Of a stretch of 64,000 bases of DNA, positions 42,601 to 54,600 are shown one piece after another; the first letter of the stretch is position 1; the number at the start of each line of letters is the position of its first letter. The notes under the pieces were generated by a model. It was not told where the DNA came from. It made no database searches and saw nothing but the letters and a program-made list of their open reading frames with translations. The DNA comes from Sipunculus nudus. Its lineage: Eukaryota; Annelida; Sipuncula; Golfingiida; Sipunculidae. The DNA is taken from NCBI GenBank assembly GCA_026874595.1, contig CM049306.1:95411642-95475641 (forward strand). The letters run 5' to 3'. Position numbers and translations under genes: made by a program.

Positions 42601-45600
42601 GTAACAACTGGACCTAGAATCTTCATTCTCGAAACACTGAGAGACCTATGAAAAGTCTCCATGGAAACTGGAAATTAGGTCTTTGTTACCCAACCTTAGA
42701 GCTATGGGGCCCCAAAGTACCCCCCCCGAGTAGTAAAAAATTTCATACAAAATCTTCAATATCTCAATAACTACAACACTGATGGTCATGTTTTTAGGCA
42801 TACATATGGATCATGAGCTATTCCATCAGTTTCTGCAGACTGGGTGCGCCACCTCTATTTTTTCCAAATTTTTTTTCTCTTTTTTTGAGACCTTTAAAGA
42901 TGTGGTTATCTGTCAACAGGGTACAAATTGCAACAACTGGACCTAGAAACTTCATTCTTGTCATACAAGGAGGCCCATGAAGAGTGCCTGTGGAAACTTG
43001 AAATTAGGTCTCTGTTACCCATATCCTTCAAGCTATAGGACTCTGAAGTATCCCTCAGAATAATGGACAATTTGATACAAAAGCTGAAGTATCTGAACAA
43101 CTAATGCAGAGATCACCATGATTCTTTGCATGGATATTGACCATTAAGTGTTTTTATTAGTTTCTGCAGACTGGTGGAGCCACCTGTATTCTTGTATCCT
43201 CCAAAACGAAGTTTTGCAGATACTATGTTTTTGACCGGGTTCCTCCGCCGACGCCACTTTTGTTTCCAGAGAGCTCCTCTGAGAAAAATGGACCGATTTT
43301 TTCGAAACTTACACTAATTATCTAGTCACATGTGAACTAGTGCCTAACCAATTTGTGTTGACCTCTGACCTTTCCCCTCTATCCAGCGTCCATTTGTGCA
43401 TCTGATCCACACATAAACCCTCATATCTCGGGAACCGTTTGACCAATCAGGAAATAAAATTTATACAAATGTAGCCCTTGGATTGCTTTATAACATACAC
43501 AAAAATGGTAGCGTCACCAGTAACCAATGTTTGCACAGTGTCCATCTGTTCATCTGCCTTGGGTTAAAATCACTCATATCTCTACAGTGAATTGACTAAT
43601 TCACCTGAAATTCGGCATGCATATACATCCAGGATAGCTTTCTTGATTTTATGACAGATGGCGCCACCTACATTCACGTTCACGCTGATCACATCCAAGC
43701 TCATATCTCAGGAACCGTTTGACCGATTGGGCCAAAATTTTGCATGTGTATAGATATCACGCTCTTTCTCATACGCAAAACTGGTGGCGCCACCTGCAAC
43801 CATTATTTTTTGCACAGCGTCTGTCTGTTTGTCTGCCGTCGGCTAAAATCACTCATATACATGTAGTGGTTTGACTTTTCTGCCTAAAATTTTGCATATG
43901 TATACAACTTGGACAGCTTTCTGGATTTGTGGTAGGTGGCACAACCTACATACACATTTAGGCTGCAGACATCCATGCTAATATGCAACATACCTTACTC
44001 TATTTCCCCTTGCCACTCAATCCATGCCTCACTTCAACCATTCCACTCTGATTTTGGCTGATACACGTAGTCACTTGTCGGCTACCCGTATTCTAGTTTT
44101 TAAAGTTTACACATTTTTTCTCTATTTTTGAGATATATAAATACAGACTAAATCTTGGCCTGTTGGTTAATCTGTTTGATGCTTCAGTTGAAAGGGTATA
44201 TACTACCATTCTGATGATAAAATTTCCTTTAGCGAATCTCTTCCAAATCAGCTGAGCGTCATGACCCATGGGTCACTTGTTTTCAGTCACAATCTGCTAA
44301 TAAACTGAAACTGAGACTTATCAGGTCAGTGGAATAAAAGGGTAATCTGACCCATGTGGCTTTAGGTTCAGGCTGTTCACTGAGATCTAGACATAGCCAG
44401 AGCCTTATATATAGCAATCATCAACACATTATGCTGTGACCAAACAGGGATTTGACCAGCCAGTGGTCAATGTCATTTACAATTAGGCAGCACATGGAGT
44501 TACAATTAGATAAGGAGTCAACCTTAGGCTTTGTGCAGTTCCAGGTCAATTGAGTCACCTACAGAGCCAGCTGTAGCCATACACTGTCTATTACAAGATC
44601 AAAGGTAATCAAGCCCTTGCTTTACTCCCAGCCATATTGTGTAATATGTGAATCCTGACACAAGTACAGGGTTACAGTCCATATACAACATCAGGCCAGG
44701 TAACTCAATATAAAGTTATGACCAGCTCCCATTGCAAAGACAATTGTTTAAAGTCTAGATTTCAGATTAAGGATGCATCATATATTTTGTATAACAAATT
44801 GATGTTATACCTTGAAAAGACACATGTGTATAGTGTTGTTTCAACTGTCAGTCAGTGTAAGCTTAGGGTTAACAGGAATAAATTAATTTTTTGAAAACAT
44901 TTGTGTCTATCGGTACATGGAAAACAGTTTATACAAAAAAAACATTTCTTCAAATGATATTTTATTTTTAAGTATAATTTTTTATTCATGTTTTACTGAA
45001 CTGCCAGATCATCAACCCGCAGCCCGCCACTCCCCGCACAGACATCATTTCGGCCCGCCCCGCCCTGCACTTTCTTAGATGTGGCCCGCCCCGGGCAGGG
45101 TCCTAATGCGTATACATCCTGGATAGCTTTCTTGATTTTATGACAGGTGGCACCAGCTTCATTCATGTTCACACTGCAGACATTAATGCTTATATCTCTG
45201 GACTCGTTTGACCAATCAGGAAAAATTTTTTACACAAATGTAGCCCTTAGATAGCTTTATAACATACACAAAAATGGTGGCGCCACATGCAGACGGTTTT
45301 GCACAGCATCCATCTGTTTGTCTGCTGTGGGATAAAATCACTCATATCTCTGCAGTGGTTTGACTTTTCCACCTGAAATTTTGCATATGTATACATCTTG
45401 GATAGTTTCTCATTCAAATAACAGGTGGTGCCACCTACAATCATGTTTACGTGGCAGACATCCATTCTAATATGTAACACGTGTAACTCTATTTCTCCTT
45501 GCCACTCAATCCATGCCTCACTTGACCCGTCCTACTCTGTTTTGGCGGATACAAGTAGTCACTTGTCGACTACCTGTATTCTAATTATTATTATCATTAT

Positions 45601-48600
45601 TATTATTAATATTATTATTTCCTTTTTCAGTGTAGGATTATTTTAAAGTTAACTTGCCTATTTCAGTCAGATATTCACATTAGCTGTTGAGCATTGATCT
45701 CTTAACATATTTATTTAATTTAATTTTTTTTGATTTTTTAAAATTTATTGTGGTGACTTGATATTTACATGTATATTAGTATTTTAACTTGTGAAATAAT
45801 TGTGGTATATTATTCTATCATTGTCTATCCATGTACAAAAGATGTGTTATGTGCTTGTGAGCAGATTTACCTGGTTTGAGCACAATATAAATAATAAATC
45901 TTTATTATTATTATTTATTATTAGGCAAAAGAAAAAGGTTGGGATCTCAGACACTGCCCTCTTCAATTTTATCCCCCCGCTTCCAAATTTTTTTTTTATT
46001 TTCAAAAGAATTTACTGATTTGTGCTCCAGCTTCTCGGACACTTGTTGTTTGCAGGCAATAATGTGCGTTTCTTTCTAAAATGCTTGCATCAACTCATAC
46101 ACTCATGTTTCCACTGTTTATGCTAAAACATAACTAGTCCTGCATGCATCTGAATTTTGTAAATTTTTAAGTTATTAGCATAAAAATAAAAACAGTACCT
46201 TAAATTTTGCCCAACTTTGACCATGGCACGTTTTTTCCTGTAAGTACCATTGATTTGATTTTCACAGCATGTAAACATAAGTATTTAATTTGTTTTAATC
46301 TGAAATTTGAAAATAAAAGCTTGAAAATTAGGCAAGTTATTGATTGTTTTCTTGAGACACTGTTGTAGTCATTTGCTTTGTTCAGATGCAGGGTCCCACT
46401 CAAGGTCACTGGAAGTCAGCTATGCCAGGGTTTCTGATTTGTTACAGTCACTTGGGGAGATCCCCTGCTGTGACAGGTGTACAGTTATTCTCATATCACC
46501 ACCCCAATCCACCCCTCCCACACCCCCTGCATACCCAACCCACCAAGTGTTATGCAGTAATTGTTATTATTTATGCTGTTTTCACTCCAATATACTTAAT
46601 CTTTCCTTGAAAAAGTAATTCAAGGTGTTATCCAGAAGATGCCATGTTGTGTTAAGGTAGCATTTTAAAAGAAATCAATTTTCTTTTAAATAATTTTAAC
46701 AAATATAATTGAACCCATCAGTATGTAAAAATTTATTAAATATGAAGCAAATTATGGATAAATAAAGGCACAATTTAAAATTATGAAATCTGAATCAAGT
46801 ATTATTTTTAGATATTTATTGTTTTGCAAAATTTATTTTTGTGGTAAAAAATTAATAAACATTTGTATGCATGATGTTGTGTCCTCTGACAAGATTGAGA
46901 TTTATGATGATGCAATTTAGAATTATGAATCAACATTTATATTCAGAAATTTATGTTATATTGGAAATGTATAGAAATATAAACTTCAAATAAAAAAATT
47001 GACGTGATAAAAAAATGAGGATCTAATACAAACATTTGTTCATAATTTTCTGCCTCAGCAGAATTGGAGATCAGGCTTTGTTTGCCCTGTATGTATAAAC
47101 AGAAGTGTTGTTAATACCAACCCCGCTCCCCTGCTGCCATTGATTTCTGTGCACTGGGACATTAGTTTTTATTGCAGATGTGTAACATTTATTTAATTAA
47201 AAAATAATAGGATTAGAAAAAAATAAGATCTTATTGAATATATTCTTGCCTTAGGAGAGGAACATAAAGTGATCAGCTCTGTCCATCATCTCCCCGTTAT
47301 CATTAAATATATATTAATAATGAAATTTTTCCTATAAGCACTTGATTAACTTAAATATGCTGTATGTGTTTGGAATTAAACTATTTAAGTCTGAAATTTG
47401 AATTATTTGAATATATTCAGTTGTGTATTATTGCAGATATTAAATATTAAACAAGTTTGATATAATAAATAAATTAAGAAATAAGTGAAACTTCATATAT
47501 TATCAGCTTTGTTTGTCCACCTGTCTGTCTGTCCTTTTTTTAATATTAAGTATTTATGAATGAACTTTTTTATCCTCTAAGCATTGTTGAATTAAATAAA
47601 AATCCTATGTATATACACTATGATAACACAGATATGTTGTAACTCCCTCCATCATACACCCCCCCCACCACCACCACCACCAGCAAGTTCTTCCATCTGT
47701 GGATTAGGGACGTTAGTTATATTTCAACTGTATACATTTCATAAAATATAAAAATACATATATTTAATAATATATATTATAAAAAAATAATTTCAGTTGA
47801 ACAAATGTGTAAACTACTAAAATGTCAACAGTTCAAGTTATCAAAAAGCCAACTAATGATCATGGTAATAGTACAGATCATTTGTTCACAAACTACTCAC
47901 ATGCTTCTGTTTCAACATTAGAAACACAAGGTCAGGTCACAAAATATTATTTGCAACAATTTCTTGCTCATTAATACAAACCAATCCTATAAACCAACCA
48001 TGGCCTATATTACCTCTTCCTCTTACACTTTATCTCCATTTGATATTATTTTAGATTTTTACCTTCAAGGTCAACTTCAGCTTAGCACAGTGACCCTTGG
48101 TTCCCTTGTTTTGGCCTTATTCTTATAATTACTTATAATTATTATCATTATTATTAATGAGCACCCCTTCAGAGGACTTTTTTTTCCGGTCAGGCATGTG
48201 TGTTTCTGCAGCTGCATCGGTACTTTTGAAATCATAGTTATGGAAAGCACGGGCCAACAATTATTTTGTGATGCTGTGACCTTGGAATATTCCATCATGG
48301 TCAAGTCACAGCAGTGTTAGGGCATCATTTGTTTCTTAGCTTGATACAGTTTTCATTGAATTTGGATAAGATATGGTGAAAAGCTTTAACATATGACTGT
48401 CACAGACTGATTAACGTTACTTATACCTCGACTCTTGGGTAATTTATAATTGCTTTTTGAGTGGATATTTTGGAGAATGCCAGTGAAATACTTCTCTAAC
48501 ACATACATATATTGCTGTTTAGAATCTTTCTTTTGTATCACTGAACTGATGTTTATTTATATTTCAGTGATTTTCATTCAGAAGATGAGGAGAACATTGA

Positions 48601-51600
48601 TATAACAAGTCCTGTCCCAGCCAAGGTAGGCTGTCAGTGTATTAAACATGTCCTGTCCCAGCCAGCTTGGCTGTCAGTGTATTAACATGTCCTGTCCCAG
48701 CCAAGGTAGGCTGTCAGTGTATAAACATGTCCTGTCCCAGCCGAGGTATGCTGTCAGTGTATTAAACATGTCCTGTCCCAGCCAGCTAGGCTGTCAGTGA
48801 ATTAAACATGTCCTGTCCCAGCCAAGGTATGCTGTCAGTGTATTAAACATACCCTGTCCCAGCCAAGGTATGCTGTCAGTGTATAAAACATGTCCTGTCC
48901 CAGCCAAGGTAGGCTGTCAGTGTATTAAACATGTCCTGTCCCAGCCAAGGTAGGCAGTCAGTGTATTAACATGTCCTGTCCCAGACAGCTTAGCTGTCAG
49001 TGTATTAAACATGTCCTGTCCCAGCCAAGGTAGGCTGTCAGTGTATTAAACATGTCCTGTCCCAGACAAGGTATGCTGTCAGTGTATTAAACATGTCCTG
49101 TCCCAGCCAGCTTGGCTGTCAGTGTATTAAACATGTCCTGTCCAAGCCAGCTAGGCTGTCAGTGTATTAAACATGTCCTGTCCCAGCCAGCTAGGCAGTC
49201 AGTGTATTAAACATGTCCTTTCCAAGTCAGCTTGGCTGTCAGTGTATTAAACATGTCCTATCCCAGCCAGCTTGGCTGTCAGTGTATTATCATGTCCTGT
49301 TCCAGCCAGCTAGGCTGTCAGTGTATTAAACATGCCCTGTCCCTGCCAAGGTATGCTGTCAGTGTATTAAACATGTCCTGTCCCAGCCAAGGTATGCTGT
49401 CAGTGTATTAAACATGTCCTGTCCCAGCCAAGGTATGCTGTTAGTGTATTTAACATGTCATGTCCCAGCCAAGGTATGCTGTCAGTGTATTAAACATGTC
49501 CTGTCCCAGCCAAGGTAGGCTGTCAGTGTATTAAATATGTCCTGTCCCAGCCAAGGTAGCCTGTCAGTGTATTAAACATTTCCTGTCCCAGCCAGCTTGG
49601 CTGTCAGTGTATTGAACATGTCCTGTCCCAGCCAAGGTATGCTGTCAGTGTATTAAACATGTCCTGTCCTAGCCAAGGTATGCTGTCAGTGCATTAAACA
49701 TATCCTGTCCCAGCTAGGCTGTCTGTGTATTTAGTGATACATGGTCAGACTCCAGTCAAAATGTTTGTCTCATTGGTCACTTTGTTTATAGAAAAAGGAC
49801 CAAGACCCGAGCTGGACAGAAGGCAGTCCACCAAAGAAAACCAAGACCAAGAAAGAGAGGCATGGAGCAGACAAGAAGAAGAAAGATCAGGTGATAACAG
49901 TCAGAATCATGCACTTACAAGATGTAACATTAGGATCCTGTTAATATAGGCTCCTAGTGAAAGAGGAAAATAAAGTATGGTATGTTTATGTAATCTGCAT
50001 GTAAAGTCAGTTCATTGAGATTCCACATTATTGATTTTAATGACATCACTTGTTTTCTCATTGTTTGGTATTTAATACCTTTCATACTTGTCCAGGGTTT
50101 GTATATGTATTAAGAGTTCCAGGGTTTTGTAGTGGTCAGATTCTTCTGGATGTGATTATTTGATAGGCCTGACCAATTACAGGCCCTTGGCTTCATTGAT
50201 AGCCTTGTCAGCATTTGATTTGATATTTACTGCCAATTGGCATCACTTTCAAGGAAGGGTTTTGAGCATTACAATAAATGGGATTATGACTAAAAATTCA
50301 TGATATAAAATGGTCAGATTTACCATTGTATATATAAGAAATGGTTTGGGATTTCAGGTTCATGTGACTATAATTGGGATTTTCTAAAACCTGAAATGAC
50401 ACTAAGCAGGCTTGATTGTACATTTTTAGCGAACCTGTGAGCTTATGCGATGGTGTGGCGTCATCCGTCGGCCGTCGTCCAGCGTCTGTACGTTAACCCA
50501 TACTATCTTGAAAACGGCAAAGGGGTAGCATCACGAAATTTTATGCAAAAAATTAGTCATCTAAAAAACTATATCGGATTTTGCTTATTTTTTGGCTAAC
50601 TGCATTTTCTTAGATTTTATAGGGAAAAAGCTAAAAAAGCTTTAAAAATCTTCTTCTCCGAAACTGTTCAGCCAAATTGTCCAATATTTCACAGAAATGA
50701 TTCCTGGAATAATCTTTCTCAAGTTTGTTCAAATGGTTTAAGTTCGGTGATTTTTGGCCGAGTTACAGGAAGTTGAACTTAGTCATCTGTCCATAAAAGC
50801 ATACTAAAATTACAATCTCAGAAACAGCTGGAGCTATCATCACCAAATTTTATGCCAATGTTGTTCACATGAGACATATCTGAAATTGAGGTATTGGTGG
50901 CGCCACCTGCATCAACCTTTTTTGTACGGGGGTCATCAGTGCCCCTATCATACTGACGGCTACAAAAAACTTCTTCTCTGAAACCATACAGCCAAATAGT
51001 TTAATATCGCACAGAAATGATCCTAGGGTAGTGCTTTCTGAAATTTGTTCAAATGGTCTAAGTTCATTGACTTTTGGCTGAGTTATGGGAAACTGAATTT
51101 AGTCTTATGCTGTAACAGCCCATTTTAGCTCAGTGGCTACAAAGATCTTCTCCTCAAAAACCACTGGGCCAAATTCTTAAATCTCACACATTAATTATCC
51201 TTAGATGTTGATAATTCAAGTTTGTTCAAATGGTTTTGGTTCAGTGATTTTTGGCTGATTTATGGGAAGCTTAACTTAGCCATTTTGCTGTATTTTCCCA
51301 TATGAGTTATAAACCTGTAAAATTTTTTTTGACTGACCCTACTGAGGCCAATTTGTTTAATATTTTACAAGAATAATCCCCTGAATAATTCTTATAATAA
51401 TTGTCTTTTATGGTTCCAAAGAATGAATTTTGGCTGAATTATAAAGGTTCAATTGAGTCATTTTACCATATATGTTAGCTGTGTGAAGCAGATACACAGA
51501 TACATCTAGATACATCTAGACTGGCACAAGTTTATCAGCATTTATTACATCATGCCTCTAGACATTTAGATTTCAGGTTATCTATGGTTAATATTGACAA

Positions 51601-54600
51601 GAATGTTTTTTAAAAGCTTTTAAAAAATGTAGATTTATGATTTTTAGATATTCCTCATGCCAGGCAATGTTTACAATCACAGCTATACAGCTCTCTGTGG
51701 GTATATAAAGACGGCTGTACATGGATTATAAATAATTGGTATCCATAGTCAAATTAATTCAAGATTTTGCCATCAGTGAGATGTATCTGTATTACAATTT
51801 TGCATTCAATATGCATTTGTATTAATTTTTAGTGAACCTGTGAACTAATGCGATGGTGTGGCGGCGTTTGTCTTCTGTACGTTTACCCATACTATTTTGA
51901 AAATGATTGGAGCTAGCATCATGAAATTTAATGCAAAAAATTAGCCATCTGAAAATTTTCTTAAATTTTATAGAGAAAAAGCTAAAAAAAACCTTTATAA
52001 ATCTTCTCCTCCGAAACACTCAAGCCAAATTGTTTAATATTTCACAGAAATAATCTTTTATACCATCTCTCTCAATTTTGTTCAGGAAGTTGAACTTAGT
52101 CATCTGTCCAAAAAAGCATACTAAAATGACAGTCTCAGAAACAGCCAGAGCTATCATCACCAAATTTTTTGCCAGTGTTGGTCACATGAGTCATATATGA
52201 AATTCAGGTATTGGTGACGCCACCTGAATTGACCTATTTTTGTACGGGGGTCATTGGTCATCTGTACATTAATCCATAATTTCTCAGGAATAGCAGGAGC
52301 TACTATTCCCAGATTTTATGCAATAATCTGTCACATATCAAATTTTATGGGATTCAGTTTATTTTTATGCCCCCGCCACAAAGTGGCCGGGGCATATAGT
52401 TTTACCCATGTCCGTCATTCCGAAATCAAACAGTTGTACAGACTTTTTTTCGCAATGCCTGCAGATATTGGCCTGATTTTTGGTGTGTGGGCAGATAATG
52501 ACCAGTTACAGATTGAGTTCGCGTTTCGTCCCGGTTTACCTACTTTTGACTGTTTTACGGCTCCTTAACTTAGACAATTTCATGAAAAATAGAAATTTTC
52601 ATGACAAATACACATGTACAGACTTTTTTTCGCAATGACTCCAGATATTGGCCTGATTTTTAGTGTGTGGGCAGATATTGACCAGTTACAGATCGAGTTC
52701 GCGTTTCGTCCCGGTTGACCTTCTTTTGACCGTTTTACGGCTCTTGAACATAGAAAATTTTATGAAAAATATAAATGTTCATGACAAATACACATGTACG
52801 GACATTTTTTCGCAATGCCTGCAGATATTGGCCTGATTTTTGGTGTGTGGGCAGAAAATGACCAGTTACAGATCGAGTTCGCGTTTCGTCCTGGTTGACC
52901 TACTTTTGACCGTTTTACGGCTCCTAAACTTTGAAAATTTCATGAAAAATATAAATGTTCATGACAAATACACATGTACAGACTTTTTTTCGCAATGCCT
53001 GCAGATATTGACCTGATTTATGGTGTGTGGGCAGATAATGACCAGTTACAGATGGAGTTCGCGTTTTGTCCCGGTTGACCTACTTTTGACCGTTTACGGC
53101 TCCTAAACTTATAAAATTTCATGAAAAATAGAAATTTTCATGACAAATACACATGTACAGACTTTTTTTTCGCAGTGCCTGCAGATATTGGCCTGATTTT
53201 TGGTGTGTGGGCAGATAATGACTAGTTACAGATCGAGTTCGCGTTTCATCCCAGTTGACCTATTTTTAACCATATGACAGAGATCCTGAACATAGAAAAT
53301 TTCATGAAAGACAGAAATTTTTATGAAAAATGCACATGTATGGACTTTTTTTCACAATGCCTGCAGATACTGGCCTGATTTTTGGTGTGTCGCTTGATAA
53401 TGACATCTTACAGATCAAGTTTGCATTTTGCCCTTGTTGACCTACTTTTGACCATACAACACCTCCCGAACTTAAAAAATTTTTACAAAATTTAACAAAT
53501 GTTTCTAATTTGCCCCAGTTGGGGGCATTCGTGTGGTTCCAACACATCTAGTTTTGCTATCTGCATTAACTTAGATTTTATAAGGAAAAAGCTGACAATA
53601 TTTTAAAAGTGGTCTTCTTGTAGACGGTCCAGCCAAATTGTTAAATATTTGACATAAATGATCCCAGGGGCAAGCCCTCTCAAGTTTGTTCGAATGGTTT
53701 GTTTTTGATGAATTTTAGTGGAGTTACACAAATTTGAACAGTCATTCGGCCAAGTAAGCATACTGACATAGTACTCTCAGAAATGACAGAAGCTAGCATT
53801 ACCAGGTATTGTGCAAATGTTGGTCACATGACTCATATTTGAAGTTGTAGATTTAGTGGTGCCACCTACATTGACCTGTTTTTTATGGGCAAAAAACCTC
53901 ATAATTTTAGCTTCTTTCAGCTTAATGATGAAACTGTCAAGTTGAATTGTTCAATTTTTCAAAAGAATTATCCTAGGACATGGTTCTTTCAATCATATCA
54001 GAATATACTGAGTTTGTTGAATTTTGGTTGAGTTGTGAAAATCTTAAGTTGGTCTTATGGCCATTATTATGTCTTTTTCAAACTGAGGACTGCAATAGTG
54101 TTCTTCTATAAAATTATTATTTCAATTATATCTTCTGTAACATTGCACAAAAATTATTCTTAGGTGGCCTTTGTACAAGTTTACTAGAATGATTTTTGGC
54201 AGAACTATCGGACCTTTAACAATGAAAGTACTGCATCTTTTATTATTCTAGATATTTTGATAAAAAGTTTATGAATATGTCGGCTTGAAAAAAGAAATTT
54301 TAACCAAAGTCTTTCAGTATGTGTAAACAGATATACCAACAGGCCAAGATTGAATCTGTATCTTTAAATAGGTTGAGAAACTGCCAACTGTTTCAGATTT
54401 GGGAACAGATCAAGAGTTCATTCAGTGCAGCCAGATATAGGTCAAGAGTTCAATCAGTGCAGCCATGCACATGGCATGTGATCACCTCATGGGTGACATG
54501 TGAACACCTCATGGGCACTATGTGATCACTTCATGGGTGTCAAGCCCCTCAGGGCAGGGCCCCTGCATGAGCTTATGCAATGGTGTGGCTACTATTTCAG

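Larger units (their letters stand above)
34752..45106. mobile_element. Family G TIR DNA element nested in B2
   Basis: The left end TTAGGGCCCTGCGC and the reverse complement of the right end TTAGGACCCTGCCC match at 12 of 14. Subterminal sequence is rich in CAGCCCGCCCCGCA-type words at both ends (34770-34930, 37990-38030, 45010-45095). B sequence flanks it (TGCATGCGGA left, TGCGTATACATCC right), suggesting a short target duplication around TGCG. Its own interior (37985-38449, 44283-45000) has no recognised transposase; two large A elements are inserted. Superfamily not assigned. Confidence 0.65.
33029..45584 (+). mobile_element. Family B element B2 (outer), split by nested insertions
   Basis: The head GTATCCACCAAAAC (33029-33042) is inverted, with one mismatch, at GTTTTGGCGGATAC (45539-45552). 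The tail has hairpin GTAGTC-ACTTGTC-GACTAC followed by CTGTATTCTAA. Own sequence is visible at 33029-33136, about 34278-34751 and 45107-45584 (TATACATCCTGGATAGC, GGTGGCGCCACCTGC cores). The rest is inserted: an A element, then a TIR element carrying further elements. Confidence 0.8.

Noticed and set aside
39422-42662. Repeated open frames such as METFHRSLSVSRMKILGP on both strands
   Set aside because: They recur because the family A cores are tandemly duplicated. No conserved domain; shifts between cores break them.
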